Part shown: positions 46,839 to 54,501 of the stretch, in pieces
Numbering within the stretch: position 1 is the first letter of the stretch
Layout of the letters: each line of letters starts with the position of its first letter
DNA from: Runella rosea
Lineage (GTDB): Bacteria; Bacteroidota; Bacteroidia; Cytophagales; Spirosomataceae
Direction: 5' to 3'
Length of the DNA: 64,000 nt
NCBI RefSeq assembly: GCF_003325355.1
Contig: NZ_CP030850.1
Span: forward strand, 3,224,001 to 3,288,000
Notes under the pieces: model-generated
Databases searched by the model: none
Told to the model about the DNA's origin: nothing
The model's input: only the letters and a program-made list of their open reading frames with translations
Translations under genes and position numbers: made by a program

Positions 46839-47785
46839 TGGAAAATTTGACCCACAAAATACCCGCCGAAAAAAAGGAAGAACCCAAAAGCAGTGCTTTT
46901 GAAAATTCACTGAAATCAAGCGATACCGAAGAGCAGATTGATATTTGGTTTTATCGGCCTATTGGCTATCAAATTGCCCTGTTTTGCGCCAAAGTCGGCA
47001 TTACGCCCAATCCCGTCACCATTGTAAGCATCTTTTTTGGCGTAGCGGCGGGAATTCTTTTCTATTACCAAGAACTGTGGATAAACGTCATCGGAATGTT
47101 ACTGTTGGTTTTTGCCAACTCTCTCGACAGTGCCGACGGACAGCTGGCCCGCATGACCAACAACAAGAGCCGGCTTGGACGCATCTTAGACGGAGCGGCG
47201 GGGGATTTCTGGTTTATTGCCATTCACGTTGCCATTTGTTTACGCAGCCAAAACGAAGGTTGGAGCGCGTTTATTTGGGTACCAGGCGTGGTGGCGGGAG
47301 CTTCGCACGTGGTACAGTCGGCGATGGCGGATTACTACCGCAATGTGCATTTGTTTTTTATCAAAGGCACTTCAGGCAGCGAATTGGACAACAGCCGCGA
47401 GTTGCAGAAAGAATACGACACGCTTACGTGGGGTAAAAACTTCGGTATGAAACTGGTCGCGAGATTTTATTTAAACTATACCAAAATGCAGGAAAGCTTC
47501 TCGCCCAATCTGCAAAAATTATTGGGTGTAGTACGCGAAAAATATAGTTCAGGATTACCAGAATGGCTTATCACCGAGTTTAGAGCACAAAATAAGCCCC
47601 TAATGAAATATACCAATATTATTCAGTTCAATACGCGGGTTTTGTTTTTGTTTTTGTGGTTGTTTATCGACCAAGCGTGGATTTATTTTCTGTTCGACAT
47701 CTTTATTCTGAACCCTATTCTCATCTACATGTGCGTGAGTCAGGAGAAAGTGAGCCGTCATTTTTACCAAAAAATCGTGTCTTAA
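46838..47785 (+). CDS. CDP-alcohol phosphatidyltransferase family enzyme
   Basis: This 315-residue membrane enzyme moves a phospho-alcohol between a CDP-activated partner and an acceptor. The signature is DSADGQLARMTNNKSRLG followed by RILDGAAGD. It agrees with D-x2-D-G-x2-A-R-x8-G-x3-D, but the last spacing is D-x4-D instead of the usual D-x3-D. Several hydrophobic segments surround it (VTIVSIFFGVAAGILFYY, VIGMLLLVFANSLD, VLFLFLWLFIDQAWIYFLFDIFIL). The soluble N-terminal ~45 residues are charged. In this operon ceramide is the likely acceptor and the nucleotidyltransferase product the likely donor. Synthesis of an ordinary phospholipid cannot be excluded. Confidence 0.88.
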   Translation: MENLTHKIPAEKKEEPKSSAFENSLKSSDTEEQIDIWFYRPIGYQIALFCAKVGITPNPVTIVSIFFGVAAGILFYYQELWINVIGMLLLVFANSLDSADGQLARMTNNKSRLGRILDGAAGDFWFIAIHVAICLRSQNEGWSAFIWVPGVVAGASHVVQSAMADYYRNVHLFFIKGTSGSELDNSRELQKEYDTLTWGKNFGMKLVARFYLNYTKMQESFSPNLQKLLGVVREKYSSGLPEWLITEFRAQNKPLMKYTNIIQFNTRVLFLFLWLFIDQAWIYFLFDIFILNPILIYMCVSQEKVSRHFYQKIVS

Positions 47786-47786
47786 C

Positions 47787-48824
47787 GTGAAGAGTGCGAC
47801 GATATACAAAGCCCTATTTTTGGTGCTGGGTGTCATTTTCCTGGGCTATATGATTTATGGCATGGGGCTTGACGTTATCGGGGCCAACATCCAAAAAATG
47901 GGTTTTTGGTTTATTCCCGTCATTGGCAGCTGGTTGGTGATTTATGTTTTGAACGCTTTTGCATTTAAGGCCATCATTGAAGAGCCACAACTGCCCGCAA
48001 GCAACCTTTCCTTTTGGTCGGTGCTTCGATTGACGATTACGGGTTATGTTATCAATTACATTACGCCGTTTGTAGCGCTAGGCGGCGAGCCGTACCGCAT
48101 CATGTTGCTCAAGCCTGCGCTCGGAATCCGCAAGGCCACGTCGTCGGTGTTGTTGTACAGCCTGATGCACATGTTTTCGCACGTGTTGTTTTGGTTGGCG
48201 TCGATTGTGCTCATCGTGGCTTTTGTTCCTTTGAGCACGCTGATGCTCGCGGGTTGTGGCCTCATGTTGGTGGTGGGTTTGGTGCTGGGCTTTTGGTTTA
48301 TTCGGGTCTACCAACGTGGCTTTACGGTCAGTACATTTCGATTGTTAGAAAAAATCTACTTCGTCAATAAAATGGTGAAGGGCTTTATGGCCGAGAAAAT
48401 TGACGCGTTGCACGAAATCGACGAGCAAATCCGAATTCTTTACGCCGAACGCAAGCCGCGTTTTTATGCCTCGCTGGGGCTGGAATTTGCGGCCCGGGTG
48501 GTGGGTTGCGCCGAGATTTACTTTACGGCTCAGGCCATCGGATTGGATATGTCGATTACAGAATCGCTGATTGTCAGCTCTGGTTCTTCGTTGTTTGCCA
48601 ACCTGATTTTCTTCTTTCCGATGCAGCTCGGTACCCGGGAAGGTGGTTTGGCACTGGCATTGCAGAGCATTGGAATGCCCGCCGCAACGGGCCTGTTTAT
48701 CGGTATCGTGGTGCGTATCAGGGAGTTGGTCTGGATAGGTATTGGGTTGCTTTTGCTCCAACGTACTAACGTTCAACCAGTGGGAAAAGAAACTACCTTG
48801 GAAACCGTTTCAAATAAATTATGA
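47787..48824 (+). CDS. Lysylphosphatidylglycerol synthase-TM/UPF0104-like membrane protein (flippase-like)
   Basis: The product has 345 residues and about eight membrane segments (ALFLVLGVIFLGYMIYGMGL, FWFIPVIGSWLVIYVLNAFAF, LRLTITGYVINYITPF, and others). The family motif TPFVALGGEPYRIMLL is in the second quarter. This domain is found in the membrane half of MprF, which moves lipids across the membrane, and in stand-alone proteins proposed to act likewise. The start is GTG at 47787, one base after the preceding stop codon. Position after the CDP-alcohol phosphotransferase suggests it moves the finished lipid; transport itself is inferred. Confidence 0.82.
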   Translation: MKSATIYKALFLVLGVIFLGYMIYGMGLDVIGANIQKMGFWFIPVIGSWLVIYVLNAFAFKAIIEEPQLPASNLSFWSVLRLTITGYVINYITPFVALGGEPYRIMLLKPALGIRKATSSVLLYSLMHMFSHVLFWLASIVLIVAFVPLSTLMLAGCGLMLVVGLVLGFWFIRVYQRGFTVSTFRLLEKIYFVNKMVKGFMAEKIDALHEIDEQIRILYAERKPRFYASLGLEFAARVVGCAEIYFTAQAIGLDMSITESLIVSSGSSLFANLIFFFPMQLGTREGGLALALQSIGMPAATGLFIGIVVRIRELVWIGIGLLLLQRTNVQPVGKETTLETVSNKL

Positions 48825-48869
48825 ATTTTTTGGTTAATCTGTCACCCATTTATTTAAAGTAAATCGTTT

Positions 48870-49580
48870 ATGATAAAAGGAGTTTTGCTGGACTATGGTG
48901 GCACAATCGACACCAATGGGTTGCATTGGGGCGGTGTATTGTGGAACAGTTACCAAAAATACGGGGTACAAATTGACCAAGAGATATTTTCTAAAGCGTA
49001 CTCATTTGGTGAGAGAGCCTTGGCGATTCATCCGATTGTAAAACCCGGGCATACTTTTTTAGATACCTTAAGGCTCAAAGTGGAGCAACAGTTTCAGTTT
49101 TTAAAAGACAACGGTTTTCAGGTTAATCCTGAAAACATTGAGCTGATTGCAACGGACTGTCATCTTTTTGCCAAAACAACCGTGGCGCAAGCCGCCCCCG
49201 TTTTGGCGCAACTTTCAAAGCAGTATCCGCTGGTGATGGTTTCTAATTTTTACGGAAATATCAACAGTGTTTTAAATGATTTTGGGATTGCTGCGTATTT
49301 CAACGCTGTGGTCGAATCGGCCGTAGTCGGCGTAAGAAAGCCCAATCCAGCCATTTATCAACTCGGCGTAGACGCGTTACAATTACCGGCCGAAGCCTGC
49401 GTCGTCATTGGCGATTCATACAGCAAAGACATTGTTCCAGCGCACGAAATCGGCTGCAAAACAATCTGGCTAAATGTACAAGGTTGGGAAGAAACCGCCA
49501 CCAAAATTGACTCTGTCGCCGATGTGGAAATCAATGATTTTGCTTTGGTACCTGAGGAGGTTACAAAATTAAGAAGTTAA
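48870..49580 (+). CDS. HAD-superfamily hydrolase-like protein
   Basis: This 236-residue protein has the HAD motifs I (LLDYGGTIDT), II (VMVSNFYG), III (VGVRKPNPAIY) and IV (VVIGDSYSKDIVPA). In motif I the second aspartate of D-x-D is replaced by glycine, removing the usual acid/base of phosphatases. It may be a slow phosphatase, another HAD activity, or inactive. Family context would suit a headgroup-phosphate phosphatase. It lies 45 bp after the membrane-protein gene in the same direction. Confidence 0.82.
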   Translation: MIKGVLLDYGGTIDTNGLHWGGVLWNSYQKYGVQIDQEIFSKAYSFGERALAIHPIVKPGHTFLDTLRLKVEQQFQFLKDNGFQVNPENIELIATDCHLFAKTTVAQAAPVLAQLSKQYPLVMVSNFYGNINSVLNDFGIAAYFNAVVESAVVGVRKPNPAIYQLGVDALQLPAEACVVIGDSYSKDIVPAHEIGCKTIWLNVQGWEETATKIDSVADVEINDFALVPEEVTKLRS

Positions 49581-49716
49581 GCATCAACGAAGTTAAATAA
49601 CTAAAGATTAGGCAGTTGAATGGTTTTATTGTAAATTCATCATTCTGATTGCTTGCTTTTTAAGATTTAGCTTCGACGCATTTTACAAAAATATTGACAC
49701 CAAATCGTTGAAGAGT

Positions 49717-50643
49717 ATGTACGATATATGCACCATCGGGCACATCACACTTGATAAAGTGGTGACACCTCAGTCGGTCAAATATATGCCGGGAGGCACT
49801 TCTTTTTATTTTTCCAAAGCCATCCAAAAGGCACAATTAGACTATGCTTTGGTAACCGCTTTGGCAACGAGTGAGTTAGGAGTGGTTGCCGACCTGCGCA
49901 AATCAGGCATTGAAGTATATGCTTTGCCCAGCGAGCACTCGGTGTATTTTGAGAACATTTACCCCGAAAATCAAAACCACCGCGAGCAAAACGTATTGCA
50001 AAAAGCCTCCCCGTTTGATGTTCCGGTCATGCCCGATATTACCGCCAAAATCTACCATTTAGGGCCTTTACTTTCGGACGACATCTCGCTGGAACTACTG
50101 AAACTGCTAGCCACAAAAGGCATGGTTTCACTGGATATTCAGGGATATTTACGGTACGTTAAAGAAAAAAAAGTGCTTTACAAAGACTGGGCCGACAAAA
50201 AAGAGGCGCTGCCGCACGTGAGCATTCTGAAGGCAAATGAGTTTGAAATGGAGGTATTGACGGGCAAAAGTAAGGTACAAGAAGGTGCCAAATACTTAGC
50301 CGACATGGGCGTCAAAGAAGTAATCATTACCCTTGGCAGCCACGGCTCGGTGATTTATACCGATAATCGCTTTCATAAAATCCCCGCTTTTACGCCCACA
50401 AAAGTAGTGGACGCAACAGGTTGCGGCGATACATACATGGCGGGTTATTTATCCAAAAAGATAGCGGGTGCCGACGTAGAAGAGGCCGGTGAGTTTGGAG
50501 CGGCCATGGCCACCATCAATATTGAGGCTTCTGGTCCTTTCTCGGGCGATTTCAACAAAGTGGAAAAAGTACTGAATTACGGAACTCATGAGGGGTATGA
50601 AAAGGTTTTTTCATGGACAGAAGCCTGGTCTTCGGTCGTTTAA
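49717..50643 (+). CDS. PfkB-family small-molecule kinase
   Basis: The product has 308 residues from ATG 49717 (MYDICTIGHITLDKVV); a TTG three codons upstream is less likely. It is a ribokinase-like fold enzyme with PGGTSFYFSKAIQKA near the N-terminus, KANEFEMEVLTG, and the anion-hole/catalytic motif DATGCGDTYMAGYL. PfkB kinases phosphorylate sugars, nucleosides or polyols, including myo-inositol in some archaea. At the end of a lipid operon containing a nucleotidyltransferase and a CDP-alcohol phosphotransferase, it could phosphorylate the free headgroup. The substrate is not identifiable from sequence. Confidence 0.85.
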   Translation: MYDICTIGHITLDKVVTPQSVKYMPGGTSFYFSKAIQKAQLDYALVTALATSELGVVADLRKSGIEVYALPSEHSVYFENIYPENQNHREQNVLQKASPFDVPVMPDITAKIYHLGPLLSDDISLELLKLLATKGMVSLDIQGYLRYVKEKKVLYKDWADKKEALPHVSILKANEFEMEVLTGKSKVQEGAKYLADMGVKEVIITLGSHGSVIYTDNRFHKIPAFTPTKVVDATGCGDTYMAGYLSKKIAGADVEEAGEFGAAMATINIEASGPFSGDFNKVEKVLNYGTHEGYEKVFSWTEAWSSVV

Positions 50644-50669
50644 AGTTGTTTTTGCAGTAAACTAAAGTC

Positions 50670-51236
50670 ATGAAACTTTCAATTATTTTGTGGTTGCTTG
50701 TTACACCGCTACTTCTATCGTTTTCGACGCCCAGCAGTAGCACCGATAAAGCACCCCTCCCCGACCCCGAGAGCTTTCCCGTACCCAACGGAATTAAAGG
50801 CCTCCTGTTTTATATCCAGCGCGACCCCAATACCAACACGATTTGTTACGAAATCAACCTGGATAAAAACGGCAAATTAGCAACAGAAGACCCTGTTCAT
50901 GCATTTTGGATTAGGTATCCAGAAGGAGGAGTGCGTAAAGACCTGAACTACATTCAACGAAAATTTGCCTACGGAATCAACGTAAAATCGACGGGAAACG
51001 ACCGCTATGAGCTGCGCTCGGTGGCCTATTCTAAGCTACCGCTTTTGTTAAAGAAAGACGCCCAAAACCAATATCAGGTATATACCGCAATCAATAAAAA
51101 AGAATGCGTACTAAGCCGGGTATTCATCCGCATCGACGGCGGCTCATTTTGGTCTCCTAATGTCCTTTATATTGAATTAAAAGGAACAGAAATCGCAACC
51201 GGCAAAACCGTAACCCAGCGCATCAAGCCTGTTTAA
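50670..51236 (+). CDS. DUF4833 secreted protein
   Basis: This 188-residue protein has a signal peptide (hydrophobic 4-18, cleavage near SFSTPSS). The DUF4833 core is recognisable from GLLFYIQRDPNTNTICYEINLDKNGKL, HAFWIRYPEGGVRKDLNYIQRKFAYGI and VLSRVFIRIDGG...VLYIELKG. The function is unknown. It starts 26 bp after the PfkB kinase gene and is probably the last gene of the lipid operon, which would place its product in the periplasm or outer membrane. Confidence 0.82.
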   Translation: MKLSIILWLLVTPLLLSFSTPSSSTDKAPLPDPESFPVPNGIKGLLFYIQRDPNTNTICYEINLDKNGKLATEDPVHAFWIRYPEGGVRKDLNYIQRKFAYGINVKSTGNDRYELRSVAYSKLPLLLKKDAQNQYQVYTAINKKECVLSRVFIRIDGGSFWSPNVLYIELKGTEIATGKTVTQRIKPV

Positions 51237-51250
51237 AGGCGACTCAATAG

Positions 51251-51538
51251 TTAACGGCGACCCGCCGCTGAGGTGATTAAAATTGTCTTATCACTTAACT
51301 TTTTCAGTTCGGCATCGCTCAATGTGCGGTCAAAAACGGCTAATCTGCCGATTTTCCCCTTAAAAAAATTACCCATTCCCGCTTTAAGCAGCACGGCACC
51401 CACGGTAAAATCAGAACCGTTATTCCCCATACCGTCGGGAAAATAATACGGATTTTTGGACTGGGTCAACCCCTCTGGGTAGCCCTCAAATCCTAAAGAT
51501 TATTTCCCCATTTCTACGCCAATCAGGAAGCCTTTCAT
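51251..51538 (-). pseudogene. Remnant of a laminin-G-like domain gene with an in-frame stop
   Basis: The minus-strand frame from ATG 51538 reads MKGFLIGVEMGK, a TAA stop, then SLGFEGYPEGLTQSKNPYYF in the same frame. It continues to the domain end GKIGRLAVFDRTLSDAELKKL, a phrase typical of the last strand and helix of bacterial LamG domains. Only the tail of the domain remains and nothing upstream restores it. The 15-bp distance to the convergent DUF4833 stop leaves no room for a longer gene. Confidence 0.6.
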
Positions 51539-51953
51539 CCTTGAAAATTATTCTTTATGCCTCGGCCATATCTTTCCCACGCGTGAACGCTTTTAAAAAA
51601 TTATTGTTTTATAATTTATACCCATTGCATTACTATTCACACCACCACAACTTTCTTAACATCCCGAATGACTCTTTACCCTTTCTAAAAGGTCCATTGG
51701 TTCTATCTTATCAAACAGACTATCAGAAAGAAATATAGTCCGGTCATTTAAGAATTTAAACACTATGAGAACATTGCCCGTATGCATCTTCGCTCTTGCA
51801 ATCACGCACCGGAGGGCGAGGGGTGGAAGTCATTATTCTGCCGATTCTTCCGTTTTTTTACTCCGTTTTTTACCCAACGGTTCATGAAGTATCCGACTTC
51901 GCACCGCCTAAATATCTTTCAATTTCCTCTTACTATCATAATTTTTACCCTGA
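51539..51953. other. Intergenic region with no convincing gene
   Basis: These 415 bp are AT-rich between 51590 and 51730 and presumably hold the promoter of the efflux operon. Short frames on both strands (for example + 51764, - 51787) lack recognisable features. It may contain further decayed sequence next to the LamG remnant. Confidence 0.4.
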
Positions 51954-53309
51954 ATGAGTTATTGGTCAAAATCAGATAAAAAGTTTTTTTTAGCGCTGAT
52001 TGCCGTTGCATTCCTGTCTCCATCTCCCAGCCTGCTTTTAGCACAATCGCAGGCATTGGTCGAAGGCGGGACCTTGGAAAAAGCCACCTTGGAAGAGGTC
52101 GTAAAATACGCTTTGAAAAATCAGCCCGCTATACAACAATCCGTGATTGATGAGCGCATTACCGAAAACAACATCAAAAGCCGGCTCGCTGATTGGTATC
52201 CGCAAATCAACTTCAATTACAACTTGCAACACAACTTTATTGTCCAAACCAGCATCATTGGCGGCAATCCCGTCAAGCTAGGCGTCAGTAATATCTCGGC
52301 GGGGCAGTTTACGGTGTCGCAACCACTCTTTAACCGCGACGTGCTTTTGGCCCGACGCACCCAAAACGAGGTACGATTGCAGGCCAATCAATTGACGACT
52401 TCCAACAAAACCGATTTGGCCGTCGATGTTTCCAAAGCCTTTTATGATGTTTTGACCACCAAGCAACAAATCGACGTAGCCAACGAAGACATTGTCCGGC
52501 TAGAGCGCAGCCTGAAAGATGCGCAAAATCAATACAAAGCGGGTGTTGCCGATAAAATTGACTACAAACGGGCGCTGATTTCCCTCAATAATACCAAAGC
52601 ATCGAAGAAAGGCAACGAGGAAATTCTGAAAGGAAAAATTGAATACCTCAAATCATTGATGGCGTATCCGAAAGCACAGGAGCTAAATCTTCAGTACGAC
52701 AGCCTGCAAATGGAGCGTGAGCTTTTTTTGGACACCCTCCAAAATGCCGAATATACGTCCCGCATTGAGTATCAGTTGCTGAATACCCAAAAGCGCTTAT
52801 TGGAATATAATTATCAGTACACCAAATGGAGCTATTTACCTACGGTGGCGGCCAACGGAGCCTACAATTTGAATTTTCAAAACAATCAGTTTTTGGATTT
52901 GTACTCCAAAAATTTCCCCAACTCATTTGCGGCCATTACGCTTTCGTTTCCTATTTATCAAGGAGGAAAACGCAAGATTAATACCAATACCGCCGAGTGG
53001 CAGCTCAAACGAATTGATTTGGACATTAAGCGCCTCCAACTCAACGTCAACGCCGAATATGTGCGGGCTTTGGGCAGCTACAAAGGGAGCTTGACCAATT
53101 TGCTTACCCAAAAAGAAAACATGGAATTGGCGCGCGAAGTCTATGATATTCTTCAACTGCAATACCGGTCGGGTATCAAAACCTACCTCGAAGTCATCGC
53201 TTCGGAGACCGATTTGCGGCTGGCTCGCATCAACTATTATAACGCGCTTTATCAAGTACTTTCCAATAAAATTGACGTACAACGCGCCCTTGGCCAACTT
53301 AATTATTAA
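51954..53309 (+). CDS. TolC-family outer-membrane efflux protein
   Basis: This 451-residue protein forms the outer-membrane channel of a tripartite pump. The signal peptide ends near LLLAQ (~31). Two OEP repeats give the coiled-coil and beta-barrel halves: NQPAIQQSVIDERITENNIKSRLADWYPQ, AQNQYKAGVADKIDYKRALISL, then LPTVAANGAYNLNF and LQYRSGIKTYLEVIASETDLRLARINYYNALYQ. It is the first gene of the operon, 21 bp before the adaptor gene. Gene order (outer-membrane protein first) is common in Bacteroidota. Confidence 0.93.
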   Translation: MSYWSKSDKKFFLALIAVAFLSPSPSLLLAQSQALVEGGTLEKATLEEVVKYALKNQPAIQQSVIDERITENNIKSRLADWYPQINFNYNLQHNFIVQTSIIGGNPVKLGVSNISAGQFTVSQPLFNRDVLLARRTQNEVRLQANQLTTSNKTDLAVDVSKAFYDVLTTKQQIDVANEDIVRLERSLKDAQNQYKAGVADKIDYKRALISLNNTKASKKGNEEILKGKIEYLKSLMAYPKAQELNLQYDSLQMERELFLDTLQNAEYTSRIEYQLLNTQKRLLEYNYQYTKWSYLPTVAANGAYNLNFQNNQFLDLYSKNFPNSFAAITLSFPIYQGGKRKINTNTAEWQLKRIDLDIKRLQLNVNAEYVRALGSYKGSLTNLLTQKENMELAREVYDILQLQYRSGIKTYLEVIASETDLRLARINYYNALYQVLSNKIDVQRALGQLNY

Positions 53310-53330
53310 AAAACTGAATCTCCGAATTAT

Positions 53331-54440
53331 ATGTATTCGAACCCCATACACTACTTTACCGCCGTATTGTCCATTGTTTTGCTGGCTTCTTGCGATAAAA
53401 AAGAGGAGCAAAAAGCGACCCAACAGGCTCCTCCTGCCGTAGCCGTGACTTTGGAAGAAGTCACCACCACCGACGCCGTTTATTACGACGAATACCCTGC
53501 AAGTATTACGCCCATCAATCAAGTTGAACTGCGCCCACAGGTCACGGGCTTTATTACAGGGGTACATTTTCAGGATGGGGCACGGGTGAAAAAAGGACAG
53601 CTTTTATACTCCATCGATGCGCAACTTTATTCGGCCAATTATGAGCAGGCCGTAGCCAACCTAAAAGTACAGGAAGCCAACGTCAACAAAGCCCAGAAAG
53701 ACGCCGACCGTTATCATGAATTGGACAAAAACGATGCCGTAGCCAAGCAATTGGTCGACAATGCCGACGCCGCACTCGAAGTAGCCAAGAAGCAAGCAGA
53801 AGCTGCCAAGGCCAACATCTCGGCGGTATCTACTAGTGTAAGATATACCAAAGTGTACGCTCCGTTTGATGGTGTGATTGGTATCTCTTTGGTGAAACCT
53901 GGCGCAGCGGTTTCGGCAGGGCAAACCCTACTAAACACCGTTTCGACCGATGGACAACTGGCCGTAGATTTTGGCGTCGACCAAAAAGAAATCTATCGGT
54001 TTGCGACCTTACTTAAAAACAGAGCTTCCAAAGACTCCACTTTTACGCTTGCTTTTGGCCCCGATATTTATCCTTATCCTGGCAAAATTCAATTGCTTGA
54101 CCGCGCCGTAGACCCGCAAACGGGAACCATCAAAACGCGTCTGATTTTCCCCAATCCCGACAATTTACTGCGTGCGGGCATGACCGGAACCGTGAGGGTA
54201 CTGAACCGAGCCTCTACCAAATCGGTCGTGATTCCGTACAAAGCCGTAACCGAGCAATTAGGCGAATTTTTTGTCTACGTTGCAGGCGACAGTAGTAAAG
54301 TAAGCCAGCGGAGAATTGTGGTGGGCCAACCGTTGGGAACCAAAATCATCGTGAAAGAGGGATTGAAAGAAGGTGAAAAAATCGCCGTAGAAGGGGTCCA
54401 AAACTTACGCGAAGGGGCACTGATTAAAACGGACAAATAA
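53331..54440 (+). CDS. RND-pump periplasmic adaptor lipoprotein
   Basis: This 369-residue membrane-fusion protein joins the RND pump to the TolC channel. The lipobox is LLASC (Cys21), followed by DKKEEQK. Lipoyl halves are PQVTGFITGVHFQDGARVKKGQLLYSID and YAPFDGVIGISLVKPGAAVSAGQTLL, flanking an alpha-hairpin (~85-150). The beta-barrel and membrane-proximal domains follow (LRAGMTGTVRVLN, GEKIAVEGVQNLREGALI). It lies 61 bp before the pump gene. Confidence 0.93.
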   Translation: MYSNPIHYFTAVLSIVLLASCDKKEEQKATQQAPPAVAVTLEEVTTTDAVYYDEYPASITPINQVELRPQVTGFITGVHFQDGARVKKGQLLYSIDAQLYSANYEQAVANLKVQEANVNKAQKDADRYHELDKNDAVAKQLVDNADAALEVAKKQAEAAKANISAVSTSVRYTKVYAPFDGVIGISLVKPGAAVSAGQTLLNTVSTDGQLAVDFGVDQKEIYRFATLLKNRASKDSTFTLAFGPDIYPYPGKIQLLDRAVDPQTGTIKTRLIFPNPDNLLRAGMTGTVRVLNRASTKSVVIPYKAVTEQLGEFFVYVAGDSSKVSQRRIVVGQPLGTKIIVKEGLKEGEKIAVEGVQNLREGALIKTDK

Positions 54441-54501
54441 CTCATTTACAATTGTTTATTTCAATCGTAAATCAACAATCGCAAATACAAAATCTCTCCA
54501 A

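Noticed and set aside
46053-46919. 288-codon minus-strand frame opposite the ATP-grasp gene
   Set aside because: It crosses the tightly coupled + strand operon and shows no domain; the + strand gene fits its neighbours by TAATG/TGATG overlaps.
51656-51787. Short minus-strand frame of about 43 codons upstream of tolC
   Set aside because: No ribosome-binding context or homology recognised; AT-rich intergenic DNA readily produces frames of this size.
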